Of a stretch of 34,367 nt of DNA, positions 24,403 to 30,777 are shown one piece after another. The DNA comes from a virus, in IMG/VR virus record IMGVR_UViG_3300025168_000022, positions 1 through 34,367 of that record, one strand, 5' to 3'. A program made the translations under genes and the position numbers. Below the pieces are notes generated by a model. That model had not been told where the DNA came from, made no database searches, and saw only the letters and a list, made by a program, of their open reading frames with translations. Position 1 is the stretch's first letter; every line of letters begins with the position of its first letter.

Positions 24403-24660
24403 ATGACCCTCGCCACAACACACAGTCGCCACAGCAACAGCCACCAGTGGGCGGCGCTCGCCCACCCTGACGGGGCATGGTTTCTGAACGGCACACCCTG
24501 CCGACTCGTCGGTATCCTTGGCTGCGGTTCCGGTGTCTGGCATGCCGACGTTTGGCCAGATGAGCGCCCCACCACATGCCAGCTGGATGCAGCTGCACGC
24601 CTTGGCCTTACCGTCCGCATCTGCGACGAGGTGACAGTGGAGCACGCCTTGCGATCCTGA
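24403..24660 (+). CDS. First early gene, unknown function (85 aa)
   Basis: An 85-residue protein beginning MTLATTHSRHSNSHQWAAL, with Cys/Gly-rich middle (GTPCRLVGILGCGSGVWHADVW) and a helical C-terminal part. I do not recognise a family, and there is no membrane segment. As the first gene after the control region it is likely made earliest, so an anti-host or anti-defence role is conceivable but only inferred from position. The ATG at 24403 is chosen for its AGGACAC site. Its TGA stop forms part of stem I of the first hammerhead ribozyme. Confidence 0.65.
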   Translation: MTLATTHSRHSNSHQWAALAHPDGAWFLNGTPCRLVGILGCGSGVWHADVWPDERPTTCQLDAAARLGLTVRICDEVTVEHALRS

Positions 24661-24711
24661 GTAGCTGACGAGACCGGAAGGTCGAAACGTCCCACACGGG
24701 ACGTCCTACTC
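24659..24711 (+). ncRNA. Hammerhead ribozyme, type I, copy 1
   Basis: Stem I is GAGTAG (24659-24664) with CTACTC (24706-24711). The core CTGACGA is at 24665-24671. Stem II is GACC with GGTC (24672-24675, 24680-24683) closed by a GGAA tetraloop. Then comes GAA (24684-24686). Stem III is ACGTCCC with GGGACGT (24687-24693, 24698-24704), with loop ACAC. C24705 is the cleavage nucleotide, so cleavage is expected between 24705 and 24706. Every invariant core base of the hammerhead is present (CUGANGA, GAA, the A-U pair at the base of stem III, and H=C). Stem I is open, so it is type I. The 5' strand starts inside the TGA of the upstream gene; the downstream product begins with a 23-base leader carrying AGGACAC. 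Confidence 0.93.
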
Positions 24712-24718
24712 TCACAAG

Positions 24719-24725
24719 AGGACAC
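24719..24725 (+). promoter_or_regulatory. AGGACAC ribosome-binding site after ribozyme 1
   Basis: Located 13 bases downstream of the predicted cleavage point and four bases before the ATG at 24729. The AGAGG part can pair with CCUUG before stem I in the uncleaved RNA, so cleavage might expose it. Confidence 0.65.
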
Positions 24726-24728
24726 ACA

Positions 24729-25094
24729 ATGCCTACCAAGAACCAGCAATTTGCCTCCCTTGCATCACTGCACCGCAACCCAGACACGGCCGACGGAGCC
24801 CGCATCTACCGCGCCCTTCGTCGCATCGAGTGCCGCATGTCACGGGCTGCAGAAGATGCCTGCACTCCGCGCGGTGCATCCCGTTACGCCGAGCTGGAAC
24901 GCGTTGCCGAGAACCAGGTGATGAATTTGTTCGGTCGAGTGCTACCCGTTGACGGATTCTTCTGCAATGGAGACCCCCGCGGGTACGCTTTGAAGCTGTG
25001 CAACGATGCAGTCACCATCCCTGAGGGCATGGCTACGGATTGGGGTGGCTACGGCATCCTTGCGCCCGAACCTTCTACGCTCCGGGGTGCGTGA
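24729..25094 (+). CDS. Early protein of unknown function (121 aa)
   Basis: A 121-residue helical, mildly basic protein starting MPTKNQQFASLASLHRNPDTADG. Cys residues occur at C35, C44, C79 and C90; they are not in a clear zinc-finger spacing. The middle (AELERVAENQVMNLFGRVLPVDGFF) looks like a helix pair. I do not recognise it. It is the first gene after ribozyme 1 and would begin the cleaved message. Its TGA overlaps the next ATG by one base (TGATG), linking it to the 110-aa and 94-aa genes in a three-gene cassette bounded by the two ribozymes. Confidence 0.7.
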   Translation: MPTKNQQFASLASLHRNPDTADGARIYRALRRIECRMSRAAEDACTPRGASRYAELERVAENQVMNLFGRVLPVDGFFCNGDPRGYALKLCNDAVTIPEGMATDWGGYGILAPEPSTLRGA

Positions 25095-25426
25095 TGGAAG
25101 CCGTCGAGATCAAAGGCGCCCCCTGCGTTTCCATCTCCATCCGTCTGCGGTACGATCGCAACGGCAACAAGTTCTACCGGGTACAGCTCGCGGCGCATGG
25201 AGGTGGCAAGCGTTTCGGCTGTGCTGCCTTCAACCCCATGAAGGTTAACGCCTCTAGCACAACACCTAACGAGGCTCTTGAAGCCTACGTGTCTCGTATC
25301 GTGGAGGCTGTTGGCGCGTCCACTTGGTGGTCTGGCCCTTGGGTCCTGGCGTACTCAGGCCAGCAAAAGAGCGGCAGCCACCGCCTGCCTTGCTGGGTGG
25401 CTATCTCTATGGGGGGTGTGCAATGA
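25094..25426 (+). CDS. Early protein of unknown function (110 aa)
   Basis: A 110-residue protein beginning MEAVEIKGAPCVSISIRLRYDRNG. The first half is beta-rich (VSISIRLRYD, KFYRVQLAAHGG) and the second has a helix (TPNEALEAYVSRIVEAVGAS). It has no membrane segment and no recognised motif. The start at 25094 is chosen because it shares a base with the preceding stop (TGATG) and avoids an upstream extension in the same frame. It is the second gene of the ribozyme-bounded cassette. The ATGA overlap with the next gene suggests coupled translation. Confidence 0.7.
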   Translation: MEAVEIKGAPCVSISIRLRYDRNGNKFYRVQLAAHGGGKRFGCAAFNPMKVNASSTTPNEALEAYVSRIVEAVGASTWWSGPWVLAYSGQQKSGSHRLPCWVAISMGGVQ

Positions 25427-25707
25427 CCGCGCTTGCCTTCAATCTCCGGCACACCGATACCCACGTTCAGTATGCATTGTGTGACTGTTGCAGCGCTGGC
25501 GTCGCCAATGACGACTGGACCCACTTGGACGCACAGCCCGAGATGGCCGACGAGAACCACGCGCGCATCGGTGGAACCCTTGAGCTTCTCGGGTGGCTGA
25601 CACCACTCAGCCCGTACGACCCGGGAGGGTACTGGACGTGCGAGATTTGCTGGGAGACCTGCATAGGCTCGGGGCAGGTCTGGGAGGGTGAACGCAGGCG
25701 CGGGTAG
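25423..25707 (+). CDS. Early Cys-rich protein, possible zinc binder (94 aa)
   Basis: A 94-residue protein with two cysteine knuckles, CDCC near residues 19-22 and CEIC-x3-C near residues 74-81, that could bind one zinc ion. Between them lies a stretch with LGWLTPLSPYDPGGYWTCE. I do not recognise the family; small zinc proteins in early regions often bind host proteins or nucleic acids, but that is inference. The start is an ATGA overlap with the previous gene. Its TAG stop lies within stem I of the second hammerhead ribozyme, exactly as the stop of the 85-aa gene lies in ribozyme 1. Confidence 0.7.
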   Translation: MTALAFNLRHTDTHVQYALCDCCSAGVANDDWTHLDAQPEMADENHARIGGTLELLGWLTPLSPYDPGGYWTCEICWETCIGSGQVWEGERRRG

Positions 25708-25755
25708 CTGACGAGGTCGGAAGACCGAAACGTCCCATCCAGGGACGTCCTACCC
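25702..25755 (+). ncRNA. Hammerhead ribozyme, type I, copy 2
   Basis: Stem I is GGGTAG (25702-25707) with CTACCC (25750-25755). The core CTGACGA is at 25708-25714. Stem II is GGTC with GACC (25715-25718, 25723-25726), with a GGAA loop. GAA is at 25727-25729. Stem III is ACGTCCC with GGGACGT (25730-25736, 25742-25748), with loop ATCCA. C25749 is the cleavage nucleotide, so cleavage is expected between 25749 and 25750. Compared with copy 1, stem II shows A-U changed to G-C and C-G changed to U-A, and stem I shows A-U changed to G-C. All these changes keep pairing, while the core and stem III are identical. This covariation is strong evidence for a selected RNA structure. The TAG of the upstream gene forms the 3' half of the first stem I strand. 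Confidence 0.93.
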
Positions 25756-25762
25756 TAACCAA

Positions 25763-25769
25763 AGGACAC
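25763..25769 (+). promoter_or_regulatory. AGGACAC ribosome-binding site after ribozyme 2
   Basis: Located 13 bases after the predicted cleavage point, as in ribozyme 1, and two bases before the ATG at 25772. The conserved distance between cleavage point and ribosome site in the two copies suggests that ribozyme and leader form one unit. Confidence 0.65.
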
Positions 25770-25771
25770 AC

Positions 25772-26020
25772 ATGAACACCCCTTGGAATACCCCGGCAGA
25801 ACTGCGCTCGGCGCTTCTTCTCGACTTACTCGACCGGTGGGAGATTCACTGCGACGAAACCCCGGTATCCGGTGGTCGCTTTCGCTGGGATGAGAACGCC
25901 CGCGAAGCACTGCACGCCGCCGGTCCAGAAGCTCCGGCCGTCGTGTCGGTAGAACGTCTTCTCGCCATGGCGTGCGAGTACCTGACTCGCTTCCCCTCCG
26001 ACCGTGGGAACGCAGCATGA
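25772..26020 (+). CDS. Early protein of unknown function (82 aa)
   Basis: An 82-residue, mildly acidic, mostly helical protein starting MNTPWNTPAELRSALLLDLLDRWE. The middle has a short beta turn (ETPVSGGRFRWDENARE) and the end a helix (SVERLLAMACEYLTRF). No motif is recognised. It is the first gene after ribozyme 2. Its stop overlaps the ATG of a 30-residue membrane protein (ATGA). Confidence 0.7.
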   Translation: MNTPWNTPAELRSALLLDLLDRWEIHCDETPVSGGRFRWDENAREALHAAGPEAPAVVSVERLLAMACEYLTRFPSDRGNAA

Positions 26021-26109
26021 ACCGCCACGAACGAGACTTCATCGAGAGCGCGTGCGGGGCTATCGTGCTCGGCGCTTTCATCTTCTTCCTGATGTCGCTG
26101 CCTTGCTGA
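26017..26109 (+). CDS. Tiny single-membrane-segment protein (30 aa)
   Basis: Reading from the ATG that overlaps the previous stop (ATGA) gives 30 codons: a polar, charged start (MNRHERDFIES) followed by a continuous hydrophobic segment (AIVLGAFIFFLMSLP) and a terminal Cys. Length and composition fit a single-pass inner-membrane microprotein. It is too short for usual gene finders. Tight start/stop coupling supports it being real. Function unknown; early small membrane proteins of phages may alter host membrane processes or exclude other phages. Confidence 0.55.
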   Translation: MNRHERDFIESACGAIVLGAFIFFLMSLPC

Positions 26110-26378
26110 ACAGCCACGCCCGTGCGGCCCGTCGTCTGAACCAGCTGGTCGGGCGGCGGGCTTCTGCCGGCTACCTCTTCGTCGGTCCAGTCGTGGCTGG
26201 CTGGCTTCCTGTTCGCCTCTCGGGCCGCACGGCTACCGGCGTGCGCTGGCTTGCCATGTCCGGTCGCGCTCGCTTTCGCTGGACTCCTCCGCGCGCATGG
26301 TCGACCGCGTGTGAGAACCTGACACCGTCCGAGCTTGACCAGCTCACCCAAGAGTTCTGGAGGTCGTCGTGCCAGTAG
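26103..26378 (+). CDS. Basic early protein, start uncertain (about 91 aa)
   Basis: The frame is open from a GTG at 26004 but overlaps the previous two genes there; the most economical start is the TTG at 26103, overlapping the end of the 30-aa gene. The product is Arg/Leu/Ala-rich (NSHARAARRLNQLVGRRASAG), with one hydrophobic stretch (YLFVGPVVAGWLPV) and a helical end (TPSELDQLTQEFW). No family is recognised. A clear GGAGG for the following gene lies inside its last codons. The start choice is weak because no good ribosome site precedes the TTG. Confidence 0.45.
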   Translation: MLNSHARAARRLNQLVGRRASAGYLFVGPVVAGWLPVRLSGRTATGVRWLAMSGRARFRWTPPRAWSTACENLTPSELDQLTQEFWRSSCQ

Positions 26379-26974
26379 CTTTGTACATCGACAGCACGCG
26401 CGGACCCTACCCGGTGCATGTGGGCCAGGCCCTTACGTCTGCAATGGACGCCGAGCACGACGCGCGCACGTATGACGGCCCGCTCGCGGTTGTCGCTCAC
26501 CCTCCTTGCAAGGACTGGGGCAGCTTCGCACACTGGTCGCTACCCGATGCCGACCGCAAGTCCTGCGGTCCTCGCGCGGTCGCTCAAGTGCGGGCGTTCG
26601 GAGGTGTGCTCGAACATCCTGCCCGCTCGCGGTTGTGGATTGAATGCGGACTACCCCGCCCGGGCGAACTGCCCGACAGCCACGGGGGCTGGACACTGGA
26701 GGTCAACCAGTGCGACTGGGGACACCCGGCCCGCAAGAAGACGTGGCTGTACATCGCGGGTGTGGCCCCGCACGAACTGCCCCCCATCCCTCCAGCCCGA
26801 GAGCCTACACACGTCATCGCACCATCGAAGACACCACAGGCGCGGGCTGCTGCCCGTGGCCGACACATCCCAAAGAGCCAACGACACCTGACACCACCAG
26901 CATTCGCCTCGTGGTTGATTGAACTTGCAACGCGCGTCGAGCGCAACCGGAGCACACACCATGTCCACATCTGA
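26369..26974 (+). CDS. Methyltransferase-like protein (201 aa, GTG start)
   Basis: A 201-residue protein with the segment AHPPCKDWGSFAHW near residue 43 and EHPARSRLW near residue 82. These resemble motif IV (PPC, the catalytic cysteine loop) and a following motif of cytosine-C5-type methyltransferases. A third stretch, CDWGHPARKKTWLYI, also recurs in phage proteins of this kind. A canonical SAM-binding motif I (FxGxG) is not evident, so it may be a degenerate or distinct base-modifying enzyme. The GTG start has a GGAGG five bases upstream. Its end overlaps the next gene by 14 bases. DNA modification against host restriction is a plausible but unproved role. Confidence 0.55.
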   Translation: MPVALYIDSTRGPYPVHVGQALTSAMDAEHDARTYDGPLAVVAHPPCKDWGSFAHWSLPDADRKSCGPRAVAQVRAFGGVLEHPARSRLWIECGLPRPGELPDSHGGWTLEVNQCDWGHPARKKTWLYIAGVAPHELPPIPPAREPTHVIAPSKTPQARAAARGRHIPKSQRHLTPPAFASWLIELATRVERNRSTHHVHI

Positions 26975-27197
26975 CGTCCGTCCTCGCATCCCTGCTTCCC
27001 TCGCTCAGCTGCTACGCACCGCTGCAGCCCTCCACCAGTGCCCCACGATCGGCGCGTACCTCGATACTGTTGTGCGTCCTATGGTACGAGCTGACATCGC
27101 CCGGCTACTCTCGACCGACCCGACCCTGGACCTGGCCGCCCCGCCTGCGCCCGAGGTTGTGGTTCCGACCGCGGCTGTGGAATGGAGCGCGAAGTGA
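26961..27197 (+). CDS. Ribbon-helix-helix-like small protein (78 aa)
   Basis: A 78-residue protein with a core reading RPRIPASLAQLLRTAAALHQ, then TIGAYLDTVVRPMVRADIA. One short strand followed by two helices, the second starting at a position like those of plasmid and phage ribbon-helix-helix regulators, is the expected pattern. The C-terminal part is Pro/Val-rich and probably disordered. It precedes the primase-helicase gene, whose start overlaps its stop. It could regulate the early operon, possibly at the palindromes in the divergent region. The family assignment is by pattern only. Confidence 0.5.
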   Translation: MSTSDVRPRIPASLAQLLRTAAALHQCPTIGAYLDTVVRPMVRADIARLLSTDPTLDLAAPPAPEVVVPTAAVEWSAK

Positions 27198-29470
27198 ATC
27201 AAGACAGCCGAGTTGCGCGGGTGTGGCCGACCGCCCCGCCCGACCTGACCTACGTGCAGCAGACCCTGACGGGTGGCACCTACATCTCGACCGGGCTGTT
27301 CCGCCCCAACCAGGTGGACGCTCGCGGTCGTGGCCGCACGATGGAGAATGTGCGCAGGGTCACGTCCCTGTTCTTCGACATCGATCTGCTCGGGCTGTAC
27401 GATGCCGCGCGTGTGGCTCGTGGCACCGTGCTCGAGACCAAGGTGGCTGACCGCAAGGCCAAGCTGTACGCCGAGAAGCCCGCGGTTGTGGCTGCGTTCC
27501 GCAGGCTGATGCGCAACGAGTTCCTGGGCATCATCGAGGACGTGGTGGGCCAGCCCCCAACCCTGGTCATCGACTCGGGCTGGGGCTACCACGCTCACTA
27601 CGCCATCGCCCACGAGATGCAGGCCGAGAAGGTCGCCCTGCGTGGCATCGCTGCCGCCATCATCGACGAGGCCAACCGTCGGGCTGCTGACCGTGCTCGA
27701 ACCATGACGCCGCCCCTGCTGTACGACTGCGCCTTCGACCCGACCCACGATGTCGGCGCCCGGCTCGCCCGTATGCCCGGGACCCTGAACACCAAGTGCC
27801 CCGAGCAGCACCGCAACGTCGAGGTTGTGGCGTCCAGCCCGACAGCCCTCGACCAGGAGGCGCTGCTGTACCTCCAGCGGGAGTACGTGCGGCAAGCACA
27901 GCTCCCCAACAACGAGGCACCCACGGGTGTCGACGTACCCTCGCCCGCCCGACCCAAGCAGTCGCGGTCCATCGACGCGGACTTCCGCTCGATGTCCCTG
28001 CCCGACGGTCGAGGCTGGCAGCAGATTGCATTGAACTTGGCCCCCGGCGACCGCCTGAAGGTTGTGTGTCCGTTTGGCGGATCGACCGTGGGGTCAGGTT
28101 TCTTTGCCTGCGAACCTGATGGGAGGGTGCGCTACTACAGCGGCCCGACCGACACGACGTACTGGAACACGTACACGGCCCCGGCTCGGCTGGGTCGGGC
28201 TGACCTCGTGCGAGGCCCCGACAAGAAGGGTGTGCCCGGCCCCATCCTGAAGACCATCACCAACCTGCTGCGCATGTTCCGAGACGACGAGCAATTCAGC
28301 CTCTGGTACGACAGCTTCAGCGAGCGGGAGATGGACGGTAGCCGGCAGCTGGCAGACACGGATTGGATTCGAGTGCTGTCGCACATGGAGCTGGTCTACC
28401 AGTGGAACTGGCGGCCCGGGAAGGACCAGGTCTTCAGCATCATGGAGTACATCTGCAAGGAGAACACCCGCAACCCCGTGCGCGACTACATGGATGGGCT
28501 GGTGTGGGACGGCGTGCCTCGCATGGACCGCTGGCTGACCGAGGTGTGCCACGTCGAGGACAGTGAGCTGCACCGGACCTACTCGCGGAAGTGGCTCATC
28601 GGTGTGATGGCTCGGCTGTACCTGCCGGGTTCGAAGAACGATTGTAGCCTCCAGTTAGTTGGGGCTCAGGGGTTCGGGAAAAGCACCGTGTTCCGGGCGT
28701 GGGTCGACATCGAGGGGCTGCCCGGCCTGTTTACCGATAGCCGCATCAACCTGAAGGATAAGGACAGCTATATGACGCTGTATAGCTGCCTTATATTCGA
28801 GGACCAAGAGGCAGCCAGCCTTTCCGGCAACCACTACCAAGCGCACAAGGCGTTCATGAGCAGCCAGGAGGACCGGTTCCGCAAGCCCTTCGGGCGCAAG
28901 GTCGAGACCTTCAAGCGGCACACCGTCATCGTCTCTACCTCCAACGAGGTGTCCACCCTGCGCGACCCCTCGGGCGACAGGCGCTGGTGGTGCGTGAGGG
29001 TTCCCGACCGCAAGCACGCCAACCTCGACTGGCTGCGGCAGTGGCGTGACCAACTGTGGGGCGAGGCGGTCGTGGCCTTCAAGTCGGGCGAGGCGTGGTG
29101 GCTCGACCGTGCGCAGGATGCGCAGCGCGCTGTCGCCAACAACGACTTTCGCTACCACGACTGGTACACGCAGTGCGCGCACGTCGTTGCTGCTGCCAAC
29201 GGGGGGGGCCGCAAGAACGGCTTCACCGTCGGACAGTTTGCCAAGGCGATCGATGAGCGCATCGACATGTACCGGGCCGGTCGGAAGCTGTCCGCTGCAC
29301 TCCAGAGCGCAGGCTTCCAGCGGCTTAGGTCCCACGGGGTCACGACCTACTTCACCGAAGGCGAACACCGCCACAACGACAACGGGCTGCTGTCCATCCA
29401 AGGACTCACCCGCACCTCGGCCACTATTCAAGCGGTCGTGGGCCACTGGTCCGACGACATCGCACGCTGA
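27194..29470 (+). CDS. PrimPol-VirE-type primase/helicase (758 aa)
   Basis: A two-part replication protein. The N-terminal archaeo-eukaryotic primase domain shows motif I FFDID (residues about 60-64), motif II SGWGYHAHY (128-136) and motif III DPTHDVGARLARMPGTLNTK (182-201), whose end is the family's RxPGTxN-type signature. A degenerate zinc-like region follows (CPFGGSTVGSGFFAC). The C-terminal VirE-type ATPase has Walker A GAQGFGKST (490-498), Walker B LIFEDQ (533-538), and an arginine-rich segment STLRDPSGDRRWW (587-599). It would prime and unwind DNA, and may also synthesise it. The start is the GTG at 27194, which overlaps the previous stop (GTGA) and has GGAG upstream; an ATG at 27182 would add four residues. 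It lies directly before ERF. Confidence 0.92.
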   Translation: MNQDSRVARVWPTAPPDLTYVQQTLTGGTYISTGLFRPNQVDARGRGRTMENVRRVTSLFFDIDLLGLYDAARVARGTVLETKVADRKAKLYAEKPAVVAAFRRLMRNEFLGIIEDVVGQPPTLVIDSGWGYHAHYAIAHEMQAEKVALRGIAAAIIDEANRRAADRARTMTPPLLYDCAFDPTHDVGARLARMPGTLNTKCPEQHRNVEVVASSPTALDQEALLYLQREYVRQAQLPNNEAPTGVDVPSPARPKQSRSIDADFRSMSLPDGRGWQQIALNLAPGDRLKVVCPFGGSTVGSGFFACEPDGRVRYYSGPTDTTYWNTYTAPARLGRADLVRGPDKKGVPGPILKTITNLLRMFRDDEQFSLWYDSFSEREMDGSRQLADTDWIRVLSHMELVYQWNWRPGKDQVFSIMEYICKENTRNPVRDYMDGLVWDGVPRMDRWLTEVCHVEDSELHRTYSRKWLIGVMARLYLPGSKNDCSLQLVGAQGFGKSTVFRAWVDIEGLPGLFTDSRINLKDKDSYMTLYSCLIFEDQEAASLSGNHYQAHKAFMSSQEDRFRKPFGRKVETFKRHTVIVSTSNEVSTLRDPSGDRRWWCVRVPDRKHANLDWLRQWRDQLWGEAVVAFKSGEAWWLDRAQDAQRAVANNDFRYHDWYTQCAHVVAAANGGGRKNGFTVGQFAKAIDERIDMYRAGRKLSAALQSAGFQRLRSHGVTTYFTEGEHRHNDNGLLSIQGLTRTSATIQAVVGHWSDDIAR

Positions 29471-29480
29471 CAACAACAAG

Positions 29481-29487
29481 AGGACAC
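29481..29487 (+). promoter_or_regulatory. AGGACAC ribosome-binding site before ERF
   Basis: AGGACAC lies three bases before the ATG at 29491, in a 20-bp gap after the primase-helicase gene. Confidence 0.65.
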
Positions 29488-29490
29488 ATC

Positions 29491-30150
29491 ATGGAACTGT
29501 TTGAACAATCCGACAACGTGAACGAGCTGTACAAAGCACTTGCCACCGCCCAGTCAATGCTGGGTCGGGCCGACAAGGACGGCAAGAACCCGCACTACCG
29601 CTCCCGCTACGCCACACTCACCTCGGTTATCGAGGCAGTACGCCCAGTCTTTGCCGAGCACGGGCTGTCCATCCAGCAGCACCCGCACTTCGACGACGGC
29701 ATGGTCAGCCTCACCACCGTCATTGGCCACGCCTCGGGGCAGTGGACCCGGTCGGTCGCCTCGGTCCCCATCGGCAAGAAGGCGGACAGCCACGCCTTCG
29801 GCTCGTGCGTCAGCTACCTGCGACGCTACAGCTTGGCCTCGGTCGCCTGCCTCGTGCAGGACGACGACGACGGCAACCAGGTCGCACACATCCAGCAGCG
29901 CCGACAGCCCGCGGCCCCTGCCCAGCCGGCCGCCAAGCCGCTCGACTACGACGAGCTTGCCCGTCAGGTCACAAGCCACGACGTCACCTACGAGGAGCTG
30001 TTCGCGTGGTGCGACGCCCACGGTCGAGGCGACCCCGCCCGCTACAACCGTGGACGGCAGCAGCAGCTGCTCGCATGGCTGAGCAAGGGCGGTGCGAACA
30101 CCGTGCAGCAGTGGGCCATCGACAACGCATTGGCTGGGGGTGAGGGATGA
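29491..30150 (+). CDS. ERF-family single-strand annealing recombinase (219 aa)
   Basis: A clear ERF-type single-strand annealing protein. The signature block is intact: GKNPHYRSRYATL (31-43), EHGLSIQQH (56-64), SLTTVIGHASGQW (73-85), and the diagnostic GSCVSYLRRYSLASVACLVQDDDDGN (104-129). ERF forms rings on single strands and anneals homologous DNA during replication-recombination. The C-terminal third is a Pro/Gln/Ala-rich linker followed by a helical domain. Neighbours include SSB, a PD-(D/E)XK nuclease and a RuvC-like protein, giving a complete recombination set in this early block. The ATG is preceded by AGGACAC. Length is typical for the family. Confidence 0.95.
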   Translation: MELFEQSDNVNELYKALATAQSMLGRADKDGKNPHYRSRYATLTSVIEAVRPVFAEHGLSIQQHPHFDDGMVSLTTVIGHASGQWTRSVASVPIGKKADSHAFGSCVSYLRRYSLASVACLVQDDDDGNQVAHIQQRRQPAAPAQPAAKPLDYDELARQVTSHDVTYEELFAWCDAHGRGDPARYNRGRQQQLLAWLSKGGANTVQQWAIDNALAGGEG

Positions 30151-30422
30151 GTGACTACGTAAAGCACAAAAGCCCGTGGCTGCCCGGCATGATGGTCATA
30201 GACCATGGCCGCTCGCGACGCGGCAGGGTGCATAGCTTTCTGACAGGGTCGTCAGGGGACTTCTTGGTCTGCATCAGTTCGGGAGCACTCGGCTCGACCA
30301 CCCTGCTTCATGGTCTCGCGAACTGGTCTGTGGAGGTTGGCAACTGGCTGTCTGCCGACATCAGCGATGAGACCACCCGCCGGCTGATGGACAGCCTCAA
30401 GGCCGACGGGGGTGCAAAGTGA
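30147..30422 (+). CDS. Early protein of unknown function (91 aa)
   Basis: A 91-residue protein reading MSDYVKHKSPWLPGMMVIDHGRSRRGRV at its N-terminus. It has a beta-rich core (VHSFLTGSSGDFLVCISSG) with a KOW/SH3-like feel and a helical end. There is no clear family. The ATG overlaps the ERF stop (ATGA) and its own stop overlaps a GTG of the next small gene, so it is translated along with ERF. A role linked with recombination is only suggested by that coupling. Confidence 0.65.
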   Translation: MSDYVKHKSPWLPGMMVIDHGRSRRGRVHSFLTGSSGDFLVCISSGALGSTTLLHGLANWSVEVGNWLSADISDETTRRLMDSLKADGGAK

Positions 30423-30550
30423 CCCGGTCACACGTTGCCCTTCTCATCCTTACCCTCGCCCTCGGCCGTTGCAGCTACGAGGCAGGCCTCCGCAAGGGCT
30501 CCGAGGATGGCTGGTGGTCGTGCATGGCTGAACACGGGGAGGTCGCATGA
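30419..30550 (+). CDS. Tiny exported or membrane protein (43 aa, GTG start)
   Basis: The frame runs from a GTG overlapping the previous stop (GTGA) to a stop that overlaps the next ATG (ATGA). The N-terminal stretch RSHVALLILTLALGRCSYEAG looks like a short signal or membrane segment followed by a Cys in a lipobox-like place (LALGRC). The remainder is short, polar and Trp-containing (SEDGWWSCMAEHGEVA). A membrane-anchored microprotein is the best reading. It resembles Rz1-like lipoproteins in shape, but lies in the early block and has no Pro-rich tail, so that call is not made. Confidence 0.5.
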   Translation: MTRSHVALLILTLALGRCSYEAGLRKGSEDGWWSCMAEHGEVA

Positions 30551-30777
30551 GCCCCGGACAAGTCATGTTCCGAGCCGTCTGCGCTCGTCTGGGTCTCGAC
30601 CCTGAAGCCCGGGGCACCTTCACCAAGGTGGTCGACGAAGGCCGCCGCCTTGGCCTTTGCCATCACTCAAACTTGTCCAAGTGGGCAACCGGTCAAGCGC
30701 ACCCAAGCCGGCGGAAGATGCGCCAGTTTGAAGAGGCCTTTGGGTTTCGCCTGGTGACCACGTGGGAGGTCGCGTGA
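30547..30777 (+). CDS. Small helix-turn-helix protein, XRE-like (76 aa)
   Basis: A 76-residue basic protein. The stretch GLCHHSNLSKWATGQAHPS (residues about 36-54) fits the second half of an XRE/Cro-type helix-turn-helix: a recognition helix with an LSKWATG pattern and a Pro-Ser after it, followed by RRKMRQFEEAFGF. It is a candidate DNA-binding regulator, for example for the palindromes at 24128-24167. It shares ATGA overlaps with both neighbours. No dimerisation domain is visible, so other DNA-binding roles are possible. Confidence 0.6.
   Translation: MSPGQVMFRAVCARLGLDPEARGTFTKVVDEGRRLGLCHHSNLSKWATGQAHPSRRKMRQFEEAFGFRLVTTWEVA

Noticed and set aside
24063-24470. 135-codon frame across the hairpins and leader of the divergent region
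   Set aside because: It begins at a TTG inside the large hairpin, has no ribosome site, reads as low-complexity Pro/Gln/Arg/Thr sequence, and overlaps the better supported 85-aa gene.
24228-24749. 173-codon minus-strand frame over the first early gene and ribozyme 1
   Set aside because: It lies antisense to a supported gene and to the ribozyme, has no ribosome site, and its product is low-complexity.
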